DNA from: Mycoplasmatota bacterium
GTDB taxonomy: Bacteria > Bacillota_I > Bacilli_A > Haloplasmatales > Haloplasmataceae
DNA: 64,000 nt
Assembly (NCBI GenBank): GCA_018394295.1
Contig: CP074573.1
Span: forward strand, 1,681,156-1,745,155
Direction of reading: 5' to 3'
This document shows positions 28,143 to 37,468 of this stretch, one piece after another; the stretch's first letter is position 1; every line of letters begins with the position of its first letter. The translations under genes and the position numbers were made by a program. The notes beneath the pieces were generated by a model. The model saw only the letters and a program-made list of their open reading frames with translations. It did no database searches and was not told where the DNA came from.

Positions 28143-29899
28143 CTCAATTCAGATTGTATTTTTTGATTTATATTTTTTAATAATATATAATTTTCACCAG
28201 TTAAAATTGATTTCATTTCTTTTGATTCAACCATTTGATTAATTAAATCTTCTTCACACAAATCACTTTCAATTAAAAATTCAATATATGATTGATCATT
28301 ATGATTAATAAGTAGTGCTTTAATGATCTCATTAATTTCTGGTTTGGTTCTCTTAAATAAATCATCATTTACTGTAAACTTCTCTAAGCTCTTTATCATT
28401 TTATCGTAAGTGATTTTTTCAATTTGCTGGTCAGGTTTAATATCAATTAAAAACAATGCTACATAGACTTGACCTGCTTCATAATAGATTTGGTCATCCT
28501 CATGACTAAAATAATTGATAAAATCTAAACTATCTAAACTAAATAGATACATTAGTGAATCCTCTTCCATTTCACTATCTACGACTTGATTAAATTTCTT
28601 CTCTTTCATAATCGCAAAAGCTAACTTATATTTAAATGAAACATCATCTAATATTTGATCATATAAGTTAATTTTAGGTTTATAGGTCTTAATATATTCT
28701 TGTTGAAAATCAGAAAATCGCTCGATTTGTTTAATAATATCTTCTTTTTCAAAATCTTTAGCATCCATTTGATTAATTGATTTAGTCAATTGATCTTTAT
28801 GAAGCGAAAAATCATCTAATATTAATGCCAAGTTCTGATCATTTAAAAGATCAAAATCACTTTGAATTTCTATTTGGTAACTTTCCATAAACCAATTTTT
28901 TAAAATTAAATATAGTTGTGTTTTTAATTTCATTTTTGATAAAATCTCAACGGTTAATTGATCATGAGTATCAGCAGCAATTTGCGGATAATTCTCAATG
29001 AAACTAGAAATAATTTGATCATTAGAGGTCATATCTAAAATATTTTTCTCATATACCCAAATAAAAACCTGTTCATAATCTTCAACTGTATGATTTAACT
29101 TCCTATTTACTTCATTTAATTTTTGATTAGAGAAATTCATCTTACGGAACTCAACACGATGATTTACATAATAATACAAAAACTCTGATTGGGTATACTC
29201 ACCTTCGATTAAATCGTTATTTTTTAAATGCTCATAAATGGAATAGGCATCGTGTTCATTAGTAACAACAAAATCTTCCACATCATTTACAAGTAAAGTA
29301 TATTTTTCTAAACTTTTCACATCCATAATTTTTAATGCTGCGCTGACTTCATTAAATTTGTCAACGGTTGGTTTTGATTTGTCAATCAATAGTCCTAATC
29401 GAGAAAAATTAGGTGGGTGGTCTAAAACAAAACTTGTTAATGGATCAGAATAATTCGTAAAATTTAAAGCATAAAAGGGGATGATAAAAACAGAAATTAT
29501 GATATACATCCGAATAACTGAAAAAATGCCTCCTAAAATTGAATTAAAACGACCAAATATATATTCAATTCGTTCATCTAAAACAAATTTTCCTAAACGC
29601 CATAAAAATATGGCAAGAAATGTGTAAACAATGATATAGACACCAATTTGGGATGAAAGTGCGGCAATGGTATTTCTATAGGCGATATCTGGCAAAATCG
29701 CATAGACAAATTGAATTGTTTTTTGATTAGAAAATAATAAATTAGTGATAGCATCACCATAAAAATACAAAACAAAAAAAGGGATGACTACCTTTAATAC
29801 CCGAAGCAATTCAATACCTCCACCTCGAATATAACCCGTAATAAAAATCGTTATAAAAATCGCAATTAATATAAGATCAAAATCGACATGTATTTCCAT
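28139..29899 (-). CDS. CvpA-like membrane protein with long C-terminal domain
   Basis: 586 residues. The first about 160 resemble CvpA/YshB: four hydrophobic helices with GYIRGGGIELLRVLKVVIPFFVLYFYGDAI and the later FGRFNSILGGIFSVIRMYIIISVFIIPFYAL. CvpA proteins are linked to envelope processes. The remaining about 420 residues are unusual for the family: acidic, helical, with recurring D/E-Q-I patterns (NDQIISSFIENYPQIA; EKEDIIKQIERFSDFQQ). First gene of the operon. Function unknown. Confidence 0.6.
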   Translation of the reverse strand: MEIHVDFDLILIAIFITIFITGYIRGGGIELLRVLKVVIPFFVLYFYGDAITNLLFSNQKTIQFVYAILPDIAYRNTIAALSSQIGVYIIVYTFLAIFLWRLGKFVLDERIEYIFGRFNSILGGIFSVIRMYIIISVFIIPFYALNFTNYSDPLTSFVLDHPPNFSRLGLLIDKSKPTVDKFNEVSAALKIMDVKSLEKYTLLVNDVEDFVVTNEHDAYSIYEHLKNNDLIEGEYTQSEFLYYYVNHRVEFRKMNFSNQKLNEVNRKLNHTVEDYEQVFIWVYEKNILDMTSNDQIISSFIENYPQIAADTHDQLTVEILSKMKLKTQLYLILKNWFMESYQIEIQSDFDLLNDQNLALILDDFSLHKDQLTKSINQMDAKDFEKEDIIKQIERFSDFQQEYIKTYKPKINLYDQILDDVSFKYKLAFAIMKEKKFNQVVDSEMEEDSLMYLFSLDSLDFINYFSHEDDQIYYEAGQVYVALFLIDIKPDQQIEKITYDKMIKSLEKFTVNDDLFKRTKPEINEIIKALLINHNDQSYIEFLIESDLCEEDLINQMVESKEMKSILTGENYILLKNINQKIQSELS

Positions 29900-29962
29900 T
29901 ATATCCCTCTTTTCTTATTTTAAATTATAGCATAACCCTTTCATTCAATCAATTTCTATAAA

Positions 29963-29991
29963 TTGTAAATTTTATTAAAAAGCGTTATAAT
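29963..29991 (+). promoter_or_regulatory. Promoter of the dipeptidase gene
   Basis: TTGTAA (29963-29968) and TATAAT (29986-29991), 17-bp spacer, 21 bp before the ATG of the gene at 30013. Confidence 0.7.
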
Positions 29992-30012
29992 AAATCTCAA
30001 GGAGATGATTTA

Positions 30013-30921
30013 ATGTTTTTTGATATGCATTCTGATATTTTATATGATATTGTACAAAAGAAATTAATGAAGAAAAGAAACATTCTAAAAGATAATCATT
30101 TACATCAATTAGAAAAAGGGAATATATTAGGTGGTATTTGGACCTATTATACTGATATTCACCACCCCTTATGCGATTTTAATCAAGCGATTGATGCGAT
30201 TATGGAAGAATTAGAAGAAGCAAGGGATATGGTTCATATCGTAAAAGAAAAAGATGATTTTAGCACAAATAAAATCAATGTTGTCTTAGGATTTGAAAGT
30301 TTACAACCTATAAAAGATGTTAACCATCTTAAATCACTATATGATTTAGGTTTTCGTCATGCTATGTTAACATGGAATGAACAAAATCATTATGCAACAG
30401 GTGCAAATGGTGATCCAACAAGAGGTTTAACAGAACTAGGAAAAGAAATCATTCATTTTATGAATCAAAACAACATGATAATTGATGTAAGTCATGCGAA
30501 TAAACAAACTTTTAATGATATCATTAATTCTTCAACCCGTCCAGTAATCGCTTCACATTCAAATGTTAACCGATTATGTTCACATAAAAGAAATTTAGAT
30601 GACATGCAGATTCGTAAATTAACTGAAAAAGGTGGCGTTATTGGTATCACTGCAGTTAAAAATTTTGTCAATCCATATGAACCAACTATTAATGAAATGA
30701 TAAACCATATTGATTATTTAAAAAAGATGAATTTGATAAAACATATTGGATTAGGTTTTGATTTTATGGATTATTTAAATGGTTCTAACTTAACAGACCT
30801 TCCAAATGCATCTTATACTAATCGATTAATTAAAGCACTTCAAGATAGAAACTATACCCATTCTGAGATTGAAGATATTACACATAATAACATTATAAAT
30901 ATCATTAATGAGTTATTCTAA
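30013..30921 (+). CDS. Membrane dipeptidase, peptidase family M19
   Basis: 302 residues. Zinc ligands of the M19 (renal dipeptidase) barrel: DMHSDILYD near the start, the bridging Glu in VVLGFESLQP, His in DVSHANKQTF, and SHSNVNRLCSHKRNLDD, with HIGLGFDFMD near the end. Hydrolyses dipeptides, often with D-residues at the C-terminal side. No signal peptide, so it is probably cytoplasmic. AAGGAGATG before the ATG. The downstream terminator is the one split by IS1182 copy B, although that hairpin also serves the opposite gene. Confidence 0.93.
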   Translation: MFFDMHSDILYDIVQKKLMKKRNILKDNHLHQLEKGNILGGIWTYYTDIHHPLCDFNQAIDAIMEELEEARDMVHIVKEKDDFSTNKINVVLGFESLQPIKDVNHLKSLYDLGFRHAMLTWNEQNHYATGANGDPTRGLTELGKEIIHFMNQNNMIIDVSHANKQTFNDIINSSTRPVIASHSNVNRLCSHKRNLDDMQIRKLTEKGGVIGITAVKNFVNPYEPTINEMINHIDYLKKMNLIKHIGLGFDFMDYLNGSNLTDLPNASYTNRLIKALQDRNYTHSEIEDITHNNIINIINELF

Positions 30922-30965
30922 TCATTAAATTAATAATAAGAATTAAAAAAAGATTGTCTACTGAC

Positions 30966-32741
30966 GAGACTGCTGAAAAAGTCTCTATATGTAGTCTTAA
31001 TAAAAGGAAGATTAAACGAGGGTGCTGAAAATCTAGTCTATTTTCAGATAACTAATATTAAATAAAAAAAGTTAGAAATGATTTAACTTCATTTTCTAAC
31101 TTTTTTATTGTTTCTATTAAAGAATGAGATATATTCTATCCCATTAGTGTTACAATTCTTTTCAAGTTTACTGCGAATATTGTCATTGCTGATTGTATCT
31201 GCATACCTAAAAGGCCATGGGATTGACATCTTTTATATCCATGACTATTTTTCAATTCAGAATTTTTAGCTTCTATCTTATACCTTTCTTTTGCTAATTC
31301 TTTGAATTCTTTACTTTCTTGAAATTTTTCATGTTCTGCATGAACATTATCCTTCTTTAATGTAACTGTATAAGATCTACTATCTTGTCCTTCTTTATAT
31401 CCACATTCTTCTTTAAATGGACACGTTTTACATTTTTCTACATCAAAATAATGCGTTTCTCGCAATGGAGTTCCTTCTATCTCATGTTTCTTTTTACCAT
31501 GTAGTGCAACTCTAACTCCCATATGACCTGCTTTACATACATATCTTTTCGCATCTTTATTATATTCAAAATCCTCACATTTTCTTTTATTTCCTTTAGA
31601 TACTGTTTTACTCAATTTTGAAACTAATTTAAATTCATTTTTTTCGCATATTCTATTAGTTCTTTTTCTGAATACGCTCCATCCCCTATAAAAGCATCAA
31701 CTTCAATTCCATTTTCTTTTGATTTCACATATAATTCTCTTGCTTGCTTTCCATCGTGTTTATCTCCACTTGTCACAACTGCCGCTGTGATAATTCGTTC
31801 TGGCACCATCGCGATATGTGTTTTATATCCAAAGAATGATGTATCAGCTGATTTATGTCCTACTTTTGCATCCTTTTCTACCATTGAATTTATTTCTTCA
31901 ATATTATCATTTACTATTTCTTCTAATAAGTTTGTTTTTAATCTAATATTTTCTCTGATTAGTAAATTTTCATCATTTCTAATTAATTCAACTAATTCAT
32001 TACAGTATTTTATATGATCGTCTATATTCTTTGATATTGGCTTTTCAGGCATCTTATCTTTATAACTTTCATCAGTCTTATATACTACTTTTCGTAAATT
32101 TTTTGATTTCTCTTCTAAGATTTCAAGTGGTGATTTATAATTAAACATACTATTTGTATGTGTTGAGTCTACTATTATTTGTTTTGATTTTATTAATCCT
32201 AAGTTTAGTGCTAGTTCTACTGTTTTTGAAATTAGTTTATCTAATAATTCTCCATCTTTTAATCGTAACTTTCTAAACTTTGTTAAACTTGTTGGATGGA
32301 TAATATCTGTTTCTTCTGGAGCTATTTCTAAAAAATACTTATATGCCATATTTAATTGTGCTTGTTCAACTAAATCTCGGTCAGACATTGGATACATTAC
32401 TTTTAATAATAATAATTTAAACATAAAAATAGGACATTTCGCTGTCGCTCCATTATCCTTTGTATATTTATCTTTTAATTCTTCATAAACAAATTCAAAA
32501 TCCACTAATTCTTTAAATTTTCTTAATATATGATTCTTTGGAACCACAATATCATACAACTTACTGTATGGACTTAAGACAAGTTCTTTATTAGGTAGCA
32601 TACTATCACCAATTTCAAATTATTTTCTACCTTCATTATATCATTTTTCACTTTCTTTTCGTTGTATTTATATGAAAAAAGGAAGAGTAATTAATATTCT
32701 CTTCCCAATTCACAATTTGATGAGACTTTTTCAGCAGTCTC
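30966..32741 (-). mobile_element. IS1182-family element, copy B, with an extra terminal repeat
   Basis: The mobile unit is 1776 bp, flanked by 8-bp duplications CTACTGAC (30958-30965 and 32742-32749). The core 31018-32741 (1724 bp) matches copy A, one base shorter. Beyond the core's own right end lie 52 extra bp (30966-31017) that begin with GAGACTGCTGAAAAAGTCTC, identical to the left end at 32722-32741. The outer ends are therefore two left-type repeats, perfect over 20 bp. Removing it restores the terminator hairpin GATTGTC-TACT-GACAACC between T and A runs. Confidence 0.9.
31136..32601 (-). pseudogene. IS1182-family transposase, frameshifted copy
   Basis: Same protein as the gene at 1744-3210, but the A8 run is A7 here (31638-31644 on the plus strand as T7). 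The frame breaks after codon 320 or so (…LIEYAKK), leaving 31624-32601 and 31136-31615 as separate frames. One codon's worth of homopolymer slippage is the only evident damage, so the copy could be a recent loss, a sequencing error, or rescued by slippage on the A run. Confidence 0.88.
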
Positions 32742-32765
32742 CTACTGACAACCTTTTTTTATAAT

Positions 32766-34145
32766 TTATCCTACAATGACTCTTTCTTCAGGATATCTAA
32801 TTAATTTCTTTTTATTACCTTGACGATAAGCGAGAGCTAGGAAAACTGTTAATGGACCAACACGTCCAAAAAACATTGTTAATGCGATAATGACTCTCCC
32901 AATATTTGTTAAATTAGGTGTAATACCTAATGATAACCCAACAGTACCAAATGCAGAGATTGATTCAAATAGAATATCTTTAAAACTTACACCCACTTCA
33001 GTAATAGATAAGAGTAGGGTAACAGTTGCGATTAATCCTAAAGCAAGTAATATAATTGAAATTGCTTTTTTAATAATATCTAAGGGAACTTTCTTACCAT
33101 ATAATTCAGTATCTTCTTTTCCTTTTATGACAGAGAAAATCATTGCAATAGCAACACCAATTGTTGTTGTTTTTGCTCCACCAGCAGTTGAACCAGGTGA
33201 CCCTCCAATAAACATTAAAATCATAATTAAGAAAACACTACCCGTTGTTAATGTCGTAAAATCTAGTGTATTAAAACCTGCTGTTCTTGGGGTAATTCCT
33301 TGAAAAAGAGATGGTAATATTTTATCAATAAAACTCATATTCCCTAAAGATGCTTTATTAGAATATTCTAGTAAAAGAATACCTAGTGCACCAATAATAA
33401 TAAGTAAAGCAGTCATTCGTAAAACAAGTTTAGCATGTAGAGAGAATTTTTTAAATCTTCTTTTTTGAAAAATCTCCATAATGACAGTAAATCCAAGTCC
33501 TCCAGTTATGATTAATACCATGACAACTAGATTAATCAGTGGATCATGAACATATGAGGTTAAACTTTGAAATTTTCCATATTGACCAAATAGGTCAAAT
33601 CCAGCATTACAGAACGCTGATACCGAATGAAAAATACTAAAGCCTATTCCTTTAGCAGGTCCATATTTAGGAATAAATCGAGTTGATAAAATAATCGCCC
33701 CAATTCCTTCGAGAGTAAATGTCATGATAAGGATATTTCTTGCTATACGAACAATTCCAGACAATTTAAATTGATTTAGAGCTTCTTGCATAACTAATCG
33801 TTCACGAAAAGATATCTTTTTTCTTATCACAAAAGCAAATAATGTCCCAAATGTCATAAATCCTAGTCCACCAATTTGAATTAATAATCCAATGATAATT
33901 TGACCAAAAATAGTCCAATGTGACCCAGTATCAACAACAACCAAACCAGTTACACAAACCGCTGATGTTGAAGTAAAAAAAGCATCAATAACGGTTTGAA
34001 AGAAACTTTGATTTACTTCAGTATTCTGTATCGATATTGGTAAACTTAATAGAACCGTTCCAATTAAGATAACTAAAGCAAAACCAACTACCATTATCTG
34101 TGTTGGATGTAATTTTATTTTAATTAATTTTTCATGTTTATTCAT
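32766..34145 (-). CDS. ktrB: Potassium uptake membrane subunit (KtrB/TrkH family)
   Basis: 459 residues from the chosen start. Four M1-P-M2 repeats with selectivity-loop sequences such as STSAVCVTGLVVVDTG, SVSAFCNAGFDLFG, GITPRTAGFNTLD and ESISAFGTVGLSLG. Ends in GRVGPLTVFLALAYRQ, a KtrB-typical block. Forms the K+ pore with cytosolic KtrA rings; no ktrA lies in this window. ATG at 34145 is preferred because GGGTGG precedes it, rather than the ATG at 34205. Confidence 0.92.
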   Translation of the reverse strand: MNKHEKLIKIKLHPTQIMVVGFALVILIGTVLLSLPISIQNTEVNQSFFQTVIDAFFTSTSAVCVTGLVVVDTGSHWTIFGQIIIGLLIQIGGLGFMTFGTLFAFVIRKKISFRERLVMQEALNQFKLSGIVRIARNILIMTFTLEGIGAIILSTRFIPKYGPAKGIGFSIFHSVSAFCNAGFDLFGQYGKFQSLTSYVHDPLINLVVMVLIITGGLGFTVIMEIFQKRRFKKFSLHAKLVLRMTALLIIIGALGILLLEYSNKASLGNMSFIDKILPSLFQGITPRTAGFNTLDFTTLTTGSVFLIMILMFIGGSPGSTAGGAKTTTIGVAIAMIFSVIKGKEDTELYGKKVPLDIIKKAISIILLALGLIATVTLLLSITEVGVSFKDILFESISAFGTVGLSLGITPNLTNIGRVIIALTMFFGRVGPLTVFLALAYRQGNKKKLIRYPEERVIVG

Positions 34146-34394
34146 TGTTGTTCCACCCTTACTATTACAACTAGTACTACTTTTTTCCTTTTCATCATAT
34201 ATCACAATATTTCAAATGTCAATCATTAAAAACAACCTACTCTATATTATCTATGAAAAAATTATAAACTATTCAAGTATTATTAACTATATTAATATAT
34301 TGATTGACTATAGATTAAGTTCCTTTAAAAATACCTTGACACTTATTTATCCATTTTATTTTATATTCTTCCTCTGATTCGATAATTCGATGTT

Positions 34395-34694
34395 TTAAAT
34401 TGTTTTAATTCCAAGTTTTCTTGCTTCATCAGCAAGTATTTGATAAAGTTTATTATTGTTATCTTCAAGTTCATTAACTACCTCAATTTCTTCAACACCT
34501 ATATTATATAAGTAAAAAAGACGATGATGGCCATCTACTGAAAATATTAAATTATCATATTTTATTACATATATATCACCATATGAATCATGCGCTTCAA
34601 AAGATTTTATGACTTTATTTAATTTAGTTTGTGATAAAAAATGTTGCTGTGGAATAATATCCTTTATTTTTATGTTAAACCTATCACATTTCAT
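34395..34694 (-). CDS. Small ParB/Srx-fold protein
   Basis: 99 residues. The core IKIKDIIPQQHFLSQTKLNKVIKSFE...IFSVDGHHRLFYLYNIGVEEIEVV matches the N-terminal ParB/sulfiredoxin-like nucleotide-binding fold, with GHHR in place of the usual GxxR-type motif (the GERR box of ParB). No DNA-binding domain follows, so it is not a partition protein. Last gene behind the ABC-F and GNAT genes; 39 bp separates it from the GNAT gene. Activity unknown. Confidence 0.7.
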   Translation of the reverse strand: MKCDRFNIKIKDIIPQQHFLSQTKLNKVIKSFEAHDSYGDIYVIKYDNLIFSVDGHHRLFYLYNIGVEEIEVVNELEDNNNKLYQILADEARKLGIKTI

Positions 34695-34733
34695 CTTAGC
34701 CCTCCATATATGATGATATTTTATAGAGGATTT

Positions 34734-35510
34734 CTACTTGTTTTCGCTATCATCAGATTTAAAAACTGCTTCTGCTTCATTTTTATCTATTACAAAACCA
34801 ACTTTTTCATATAAATGAATCGCACTATGATTTTCTCTACTCACCCATAAAAAGCACTTTTTACATCCTTCATTTTTCGCTTGTAATAATGCTTTTTTTA
34901 GTAATTGTTGACCCAATTTCATTCCTTGGTATTCTTTAGCTATACCGATATTTCTAATAAAACACTGATTGGTTTTAATGTCATGAATAATAATAAAACC
35001 AATAAGTTTACCTTTATCTTTAATCGTTAAAATCAGATGATTGTTATCTTCTACCCACTCATTAAATTCAGTAATAGATGCATTAAATAAATCAAATATT
35101 TCTTTATCTAAAACCATTAACTCATCTATTTCATTGGATTTTAAACAGTATGTTTCAAAATCGTTATTAACATCATTTTTAAAGTGATTAAAATCTAAAA
35201 GATAACCTACATGCATATTTTTATAATAATAACCCCAGGAAGTAATCCTATCAATTTCTTTTAATAGTTCATCATAATTTTTCCCGTATCGAAATAGAAA
35301 ATGATTATAATCTTTTTTAATTACATCTAATCCTTTTCTTAAATCCTCAATTTCATTTACTGCCCAAAATACTTCTTTATTACCATTATCTTCTCCAACC
35401 ACAAATATTCCATCATCTGTCTCATAATATTTAACAATCTCTCCTAAATCTCCAAAGAAGAATTGTTCTTTAAACTCCATTGCTCTTTTTCTAATACTAT
35501 TTATCTCCAT
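34734..35510 (-). CDS. GNAT-family N-acetyltransferase
   Basis: 258 residues. The C-terminal half is a GNAT domain: FIIIHDIKTNQCFIRNIGIAKEYQGMKLGQQLLKKAL (motif A with the acetyl-CoA loop QGMKLG), then CKKCFLWVSRENHSAIHLYEKVGF (motif B). The first about 120 residues form a separate domain I do not recognise. It is 17 bp after the ABC-F gene and so probably co-expressed with it. Substrate unknown; an antibiotic or a ribosomal/peptide amine are open possibilities. Confidence 0.85.
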   Translation of the reverse strand: MEINSIRKRAMEFKEQFFFGDLGEIVKYYETDDGIFVVGEDNGNKEVFWAVNEIEDLRKGLDVIKKDYNHFLFRYGKNYDELLKEIDRITSWGYYYKNMHVGYLLDFNHFKNDVNNDFETYCLKSNEIDELMVLDKEIFDLFNASITEFNEWVEDNNHLILTIKDKGKLIGFIIIHDIKTNQCFIRNIGIAKEYQGMKLGQQLLKKALLQAKNEGCKKCFLWVSRENHSAIHLYEKVGFVIDKNEAEAVFKSDDSENK

Positions 35511-35527
35511 TTTAACCTCTCTCTATT

Positions 35528-37228
35528 TTATTTTAATAATTCTTTTTTCTTATTAATTAAATCTTTAAATTCTTGATCAAGTTGAAAATACATTTGATCT
35601 GTTTCTTTATATTTACTAAGTTCACCTAAAATATAAGTAATTCTATTTTGAATAATCATTAATTCATAGGCTTTTTGATCTTTTGTTACTTTCTTTTCTC
35701 TATCCTTATAAGCTTTATATCCACATTCAATTCTTATTATCTTTTCATCCTCAAATATTAATAATTTATCTGTTATTTTTTCTAACAAGTAACGATCATG
35801 TGATGCAATTAACATTGTTCCTGTATAAGCATCAAGTGTTTCTTCTAACCTTTCACGACTGTGTAAATCAAGGTGATTTGTCGGTTCATCTAAAATTAAT
35901 ACATTATTTTCTTGTAAAATAAGAAAAACTAATTTAATTCTTGTTCGTTCTCCTAAACTTAAGGAACTAATTTTCTGGCGAATCATTTTTGAGGTAATTC
36001 CACTTGAAGCTAGCATTGTCCTAATCTTAGTTTGATATGTTTTATCCTTATGTTTAATAATCTCTTCAACACTTTTACTATCATCTAAGTCTAAGACATC
36101 TTGGCTTAAATAAGCGATTTTAGCACTATCTGATACCCAAAGTTCACCTTTATCAGCTTGAACTTGACGAAGAATCATTTTTATTAACGTTGTTTTCCCA
36201 CATCCATTAATTCCAATCAAACCTACCTTTTCTCCTCTTTTGATATAAAAATCACTATCTTTAAATAATGTTTTATCAAAAAATGATTTACTTAAGTTTT
36301 TTGCGGTCAATAACCCTTTACCTGCTTTTGATTCAGATACAAATTCAAACAACACTTTACTCTCTTCTTTAGGTTTTTCTATCCCCTCTTCTTTCAACTT
36401 TTCTAATCGTTTAATCGCAGATTTAATTTGAATATCTTTCTTTTTAACTTTCATTCTCCAATATTCTTTAAATCCTTCCTTTTTTGTTGAGTCACGATGA
36501 CCAATATGTGACCATTTTTTTAAACGATTAATTTCCTCATCAATATGTCTTTCTCTTTTCTTATGTTCCTTATATTGATGAAGTTGATTGAGATAATTGT
36601 CCTCTTTTGTTTTTCGATATTGTGAGTAATTACCATGGTATGTCCTCACAACTCCATCTTCTAATTCAACAATTTCATCGGTAACTTGATCTAAAAAGAA
36701 ACGGTCATGTGAAATAATCAGTAAAGCTTTAGAACATTTTTTAATTTCTTCAATAAGCCAATCTATCCCCATATAATCAAGATGATTAGTTGGTTCATCC
36801 AAAATTAATAAATCACTATTTTCATTAAAAACTTCAGCAAGGGATATTTTTGTTTTTTCTCCTCCACTTAAATTATTTATTCTTTCATACGACCATTGAT
36901 TCAATTTCTTTAACCCTAATAAGCTACTTGTCTCAAATACTTGACCTAAATCTTTATTTTTATCTAACAACATTTGACTGAAATTATTATCATTAAACTC
37001 TGTAGATTGTTTTAAATAGCCTACTTTGATTTTTTGACTATAACACTCAATAGAACCACTATCATATGTTTCAATTCCCGATATGATTTTAGCAAGTGTT
37101 GTTTTACCTGCTCCATTTAATCCTACAAGTCCTAATATAGAATCTTTTTTTATATCAAAATTAACATCTTTTAATACTTCATTTAATCCATAATCTTTTT
37201 TTATATTTCTAATTCTCATTAATAGCAT
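35528..37228 (-). CDS. ABC-F ATPase, probable antibiotic-resistance ribosome protection factor
   Basis: 566 residues with two ABC domains and no membrane segment. First: Walker A GLNGAGKTT, signature LSGGEKTK, Walker B LLILDEPTNHLD. Second: GINGCGKTT, LSLGERTR, VLILDEPTNHLD. A long charged linker (residues about 185-285, RERHIDEEINRLKKWSHIGHRDS...) fits the P-site tRNA interaction motif of Vga/Lsa/Msr-like proteins, which displace antibiotics from the ribosome. Start ATG 37228 (MLLMRIRN) is chosen because AAGGAGG sits 6 bp upstream; ATG 37249 would overlap that site. The leader shows an attenuator of the kind used by resistance ABC-F genes. Confidence 0.88.
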   Translation of the reverse strand: MLLMRIRNIKKDYGLNEVLKDVNFDIKKDSILGLVGLNGAGKTTLAKIISGIETYDSGSIECYSQKIKVGYLKQSTEFNDNNFSQMLLDKNKDLGQVFETSSLLGLKKLNQWSYERINNLSGGEKTKISLAEVFNENSDLLILDEPTNHLDYMGIDWLIEEIKKCSKALLIISHDRFFLDQVTDEIVELEDGVVRTYHGNYSQYRKTKEDNYLNQLHQYKEHKKRERHIDEEINRLKKWSHIGHRDSTKKEGFKEYWRMKVKKKDIQIKSAIKRLEKLKEEGIEKPKEESKVLFEFVSESKAGKGLLTAKNLSKSFFDKTLFKDSDFYIKRGEKVGLIGINGCGKTTLIKMILRQVQADKGELWVSDSAKIAYLSQDVLDLDDSKSVEEIIKHKDKTYQTKIRTMLASSGITSKMIRQKISSLSLGERTRIKLVFLILQENNVLILDEPTNHLDLHSRERLEETLDAYTGTMLIASHDRYLLEKITDKLLIFEDEKIIRIECGYKAYKDREKKVTKDQKAYELMIIQNRITYILGELSKYKETDQMYFQLDQEFKDLINKKKELLK

Positions 37229-37253
37229 TAAATTCCTCCTTATATCCATTTTT

Positions 37254-37271
37254 CTAACGTAATATAATCAT
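37254..37271 (-). CDS. Five-codon mini-ORF in the ABC-F leader
   Basis: Reads M-I-I-L-R-stop, with a strong AAGGAGG (37279-37285) 7 bp before the ATG. It lies after the leader terminator and 25 bp before the ABC-F start. Tiny ORFs with good ribosome sites in resistance leaders can stall or queue ribosomes. No direct evidence for that here. Confidence 0.45.
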   Translation of the reverse strand: MIILR

Positions 37272-37289
37272 ATTTGAACCTCCTTAAAT

Positions 37290-37319
37290 AAAAAAAAACT
37301 CCTCACAAAATGAGAAGTT
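37290..37319 (-). terminator. Leader terminator (attenuator) of the ABC-F operon
   Basis: AACTTCTCA-tttt-GTGAGGAGTT with one mismatch, followed by T9 on the minus strand, between the leader peptide and the ABC-F gene. Its left arm ACTTCT can instead pair with AGAAGTTT inside the leader ORF. Confidence 0.85.
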
Positions 37320-37345
37320 ATTTATCGATTATTTTATAGTATTGC

Positions 37346-37435
37346 CTATAAAACACAATTTGAAAAACTTCTAATTATTTGCGAATAAGATTTTTCTATT
37401 AAATTCGTTAACTTAATTTTAATTACAGAGATCAT
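37346..37435 (-). CDS. Leader peptide of the ABC-F operon (29 aa)
   Basis: ATG 37435 to TAG 37346, reading MISVIKIKLTN...FSNCVL, with AAAGGA upstream. It lies between a consensus promoter and the terminator. Part of the ORF (AGAAGTTT, near 37367-37374) can pair either with AAACTTCT at the RNA 5' end (near 37453-37460) or with the left arm of the terminator, giving a switch that ribosome stalling could throw. The peptide itself matches nothing I recognise. Confidence 0.6.
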   Translation of the reverse strand: MISVIKIKLTNLIEKSYSQIIRSFSNCVL

Positions 37436-37468
37436 ATTCACACATCCTTTCTAGAAGTTTCCTTTATA

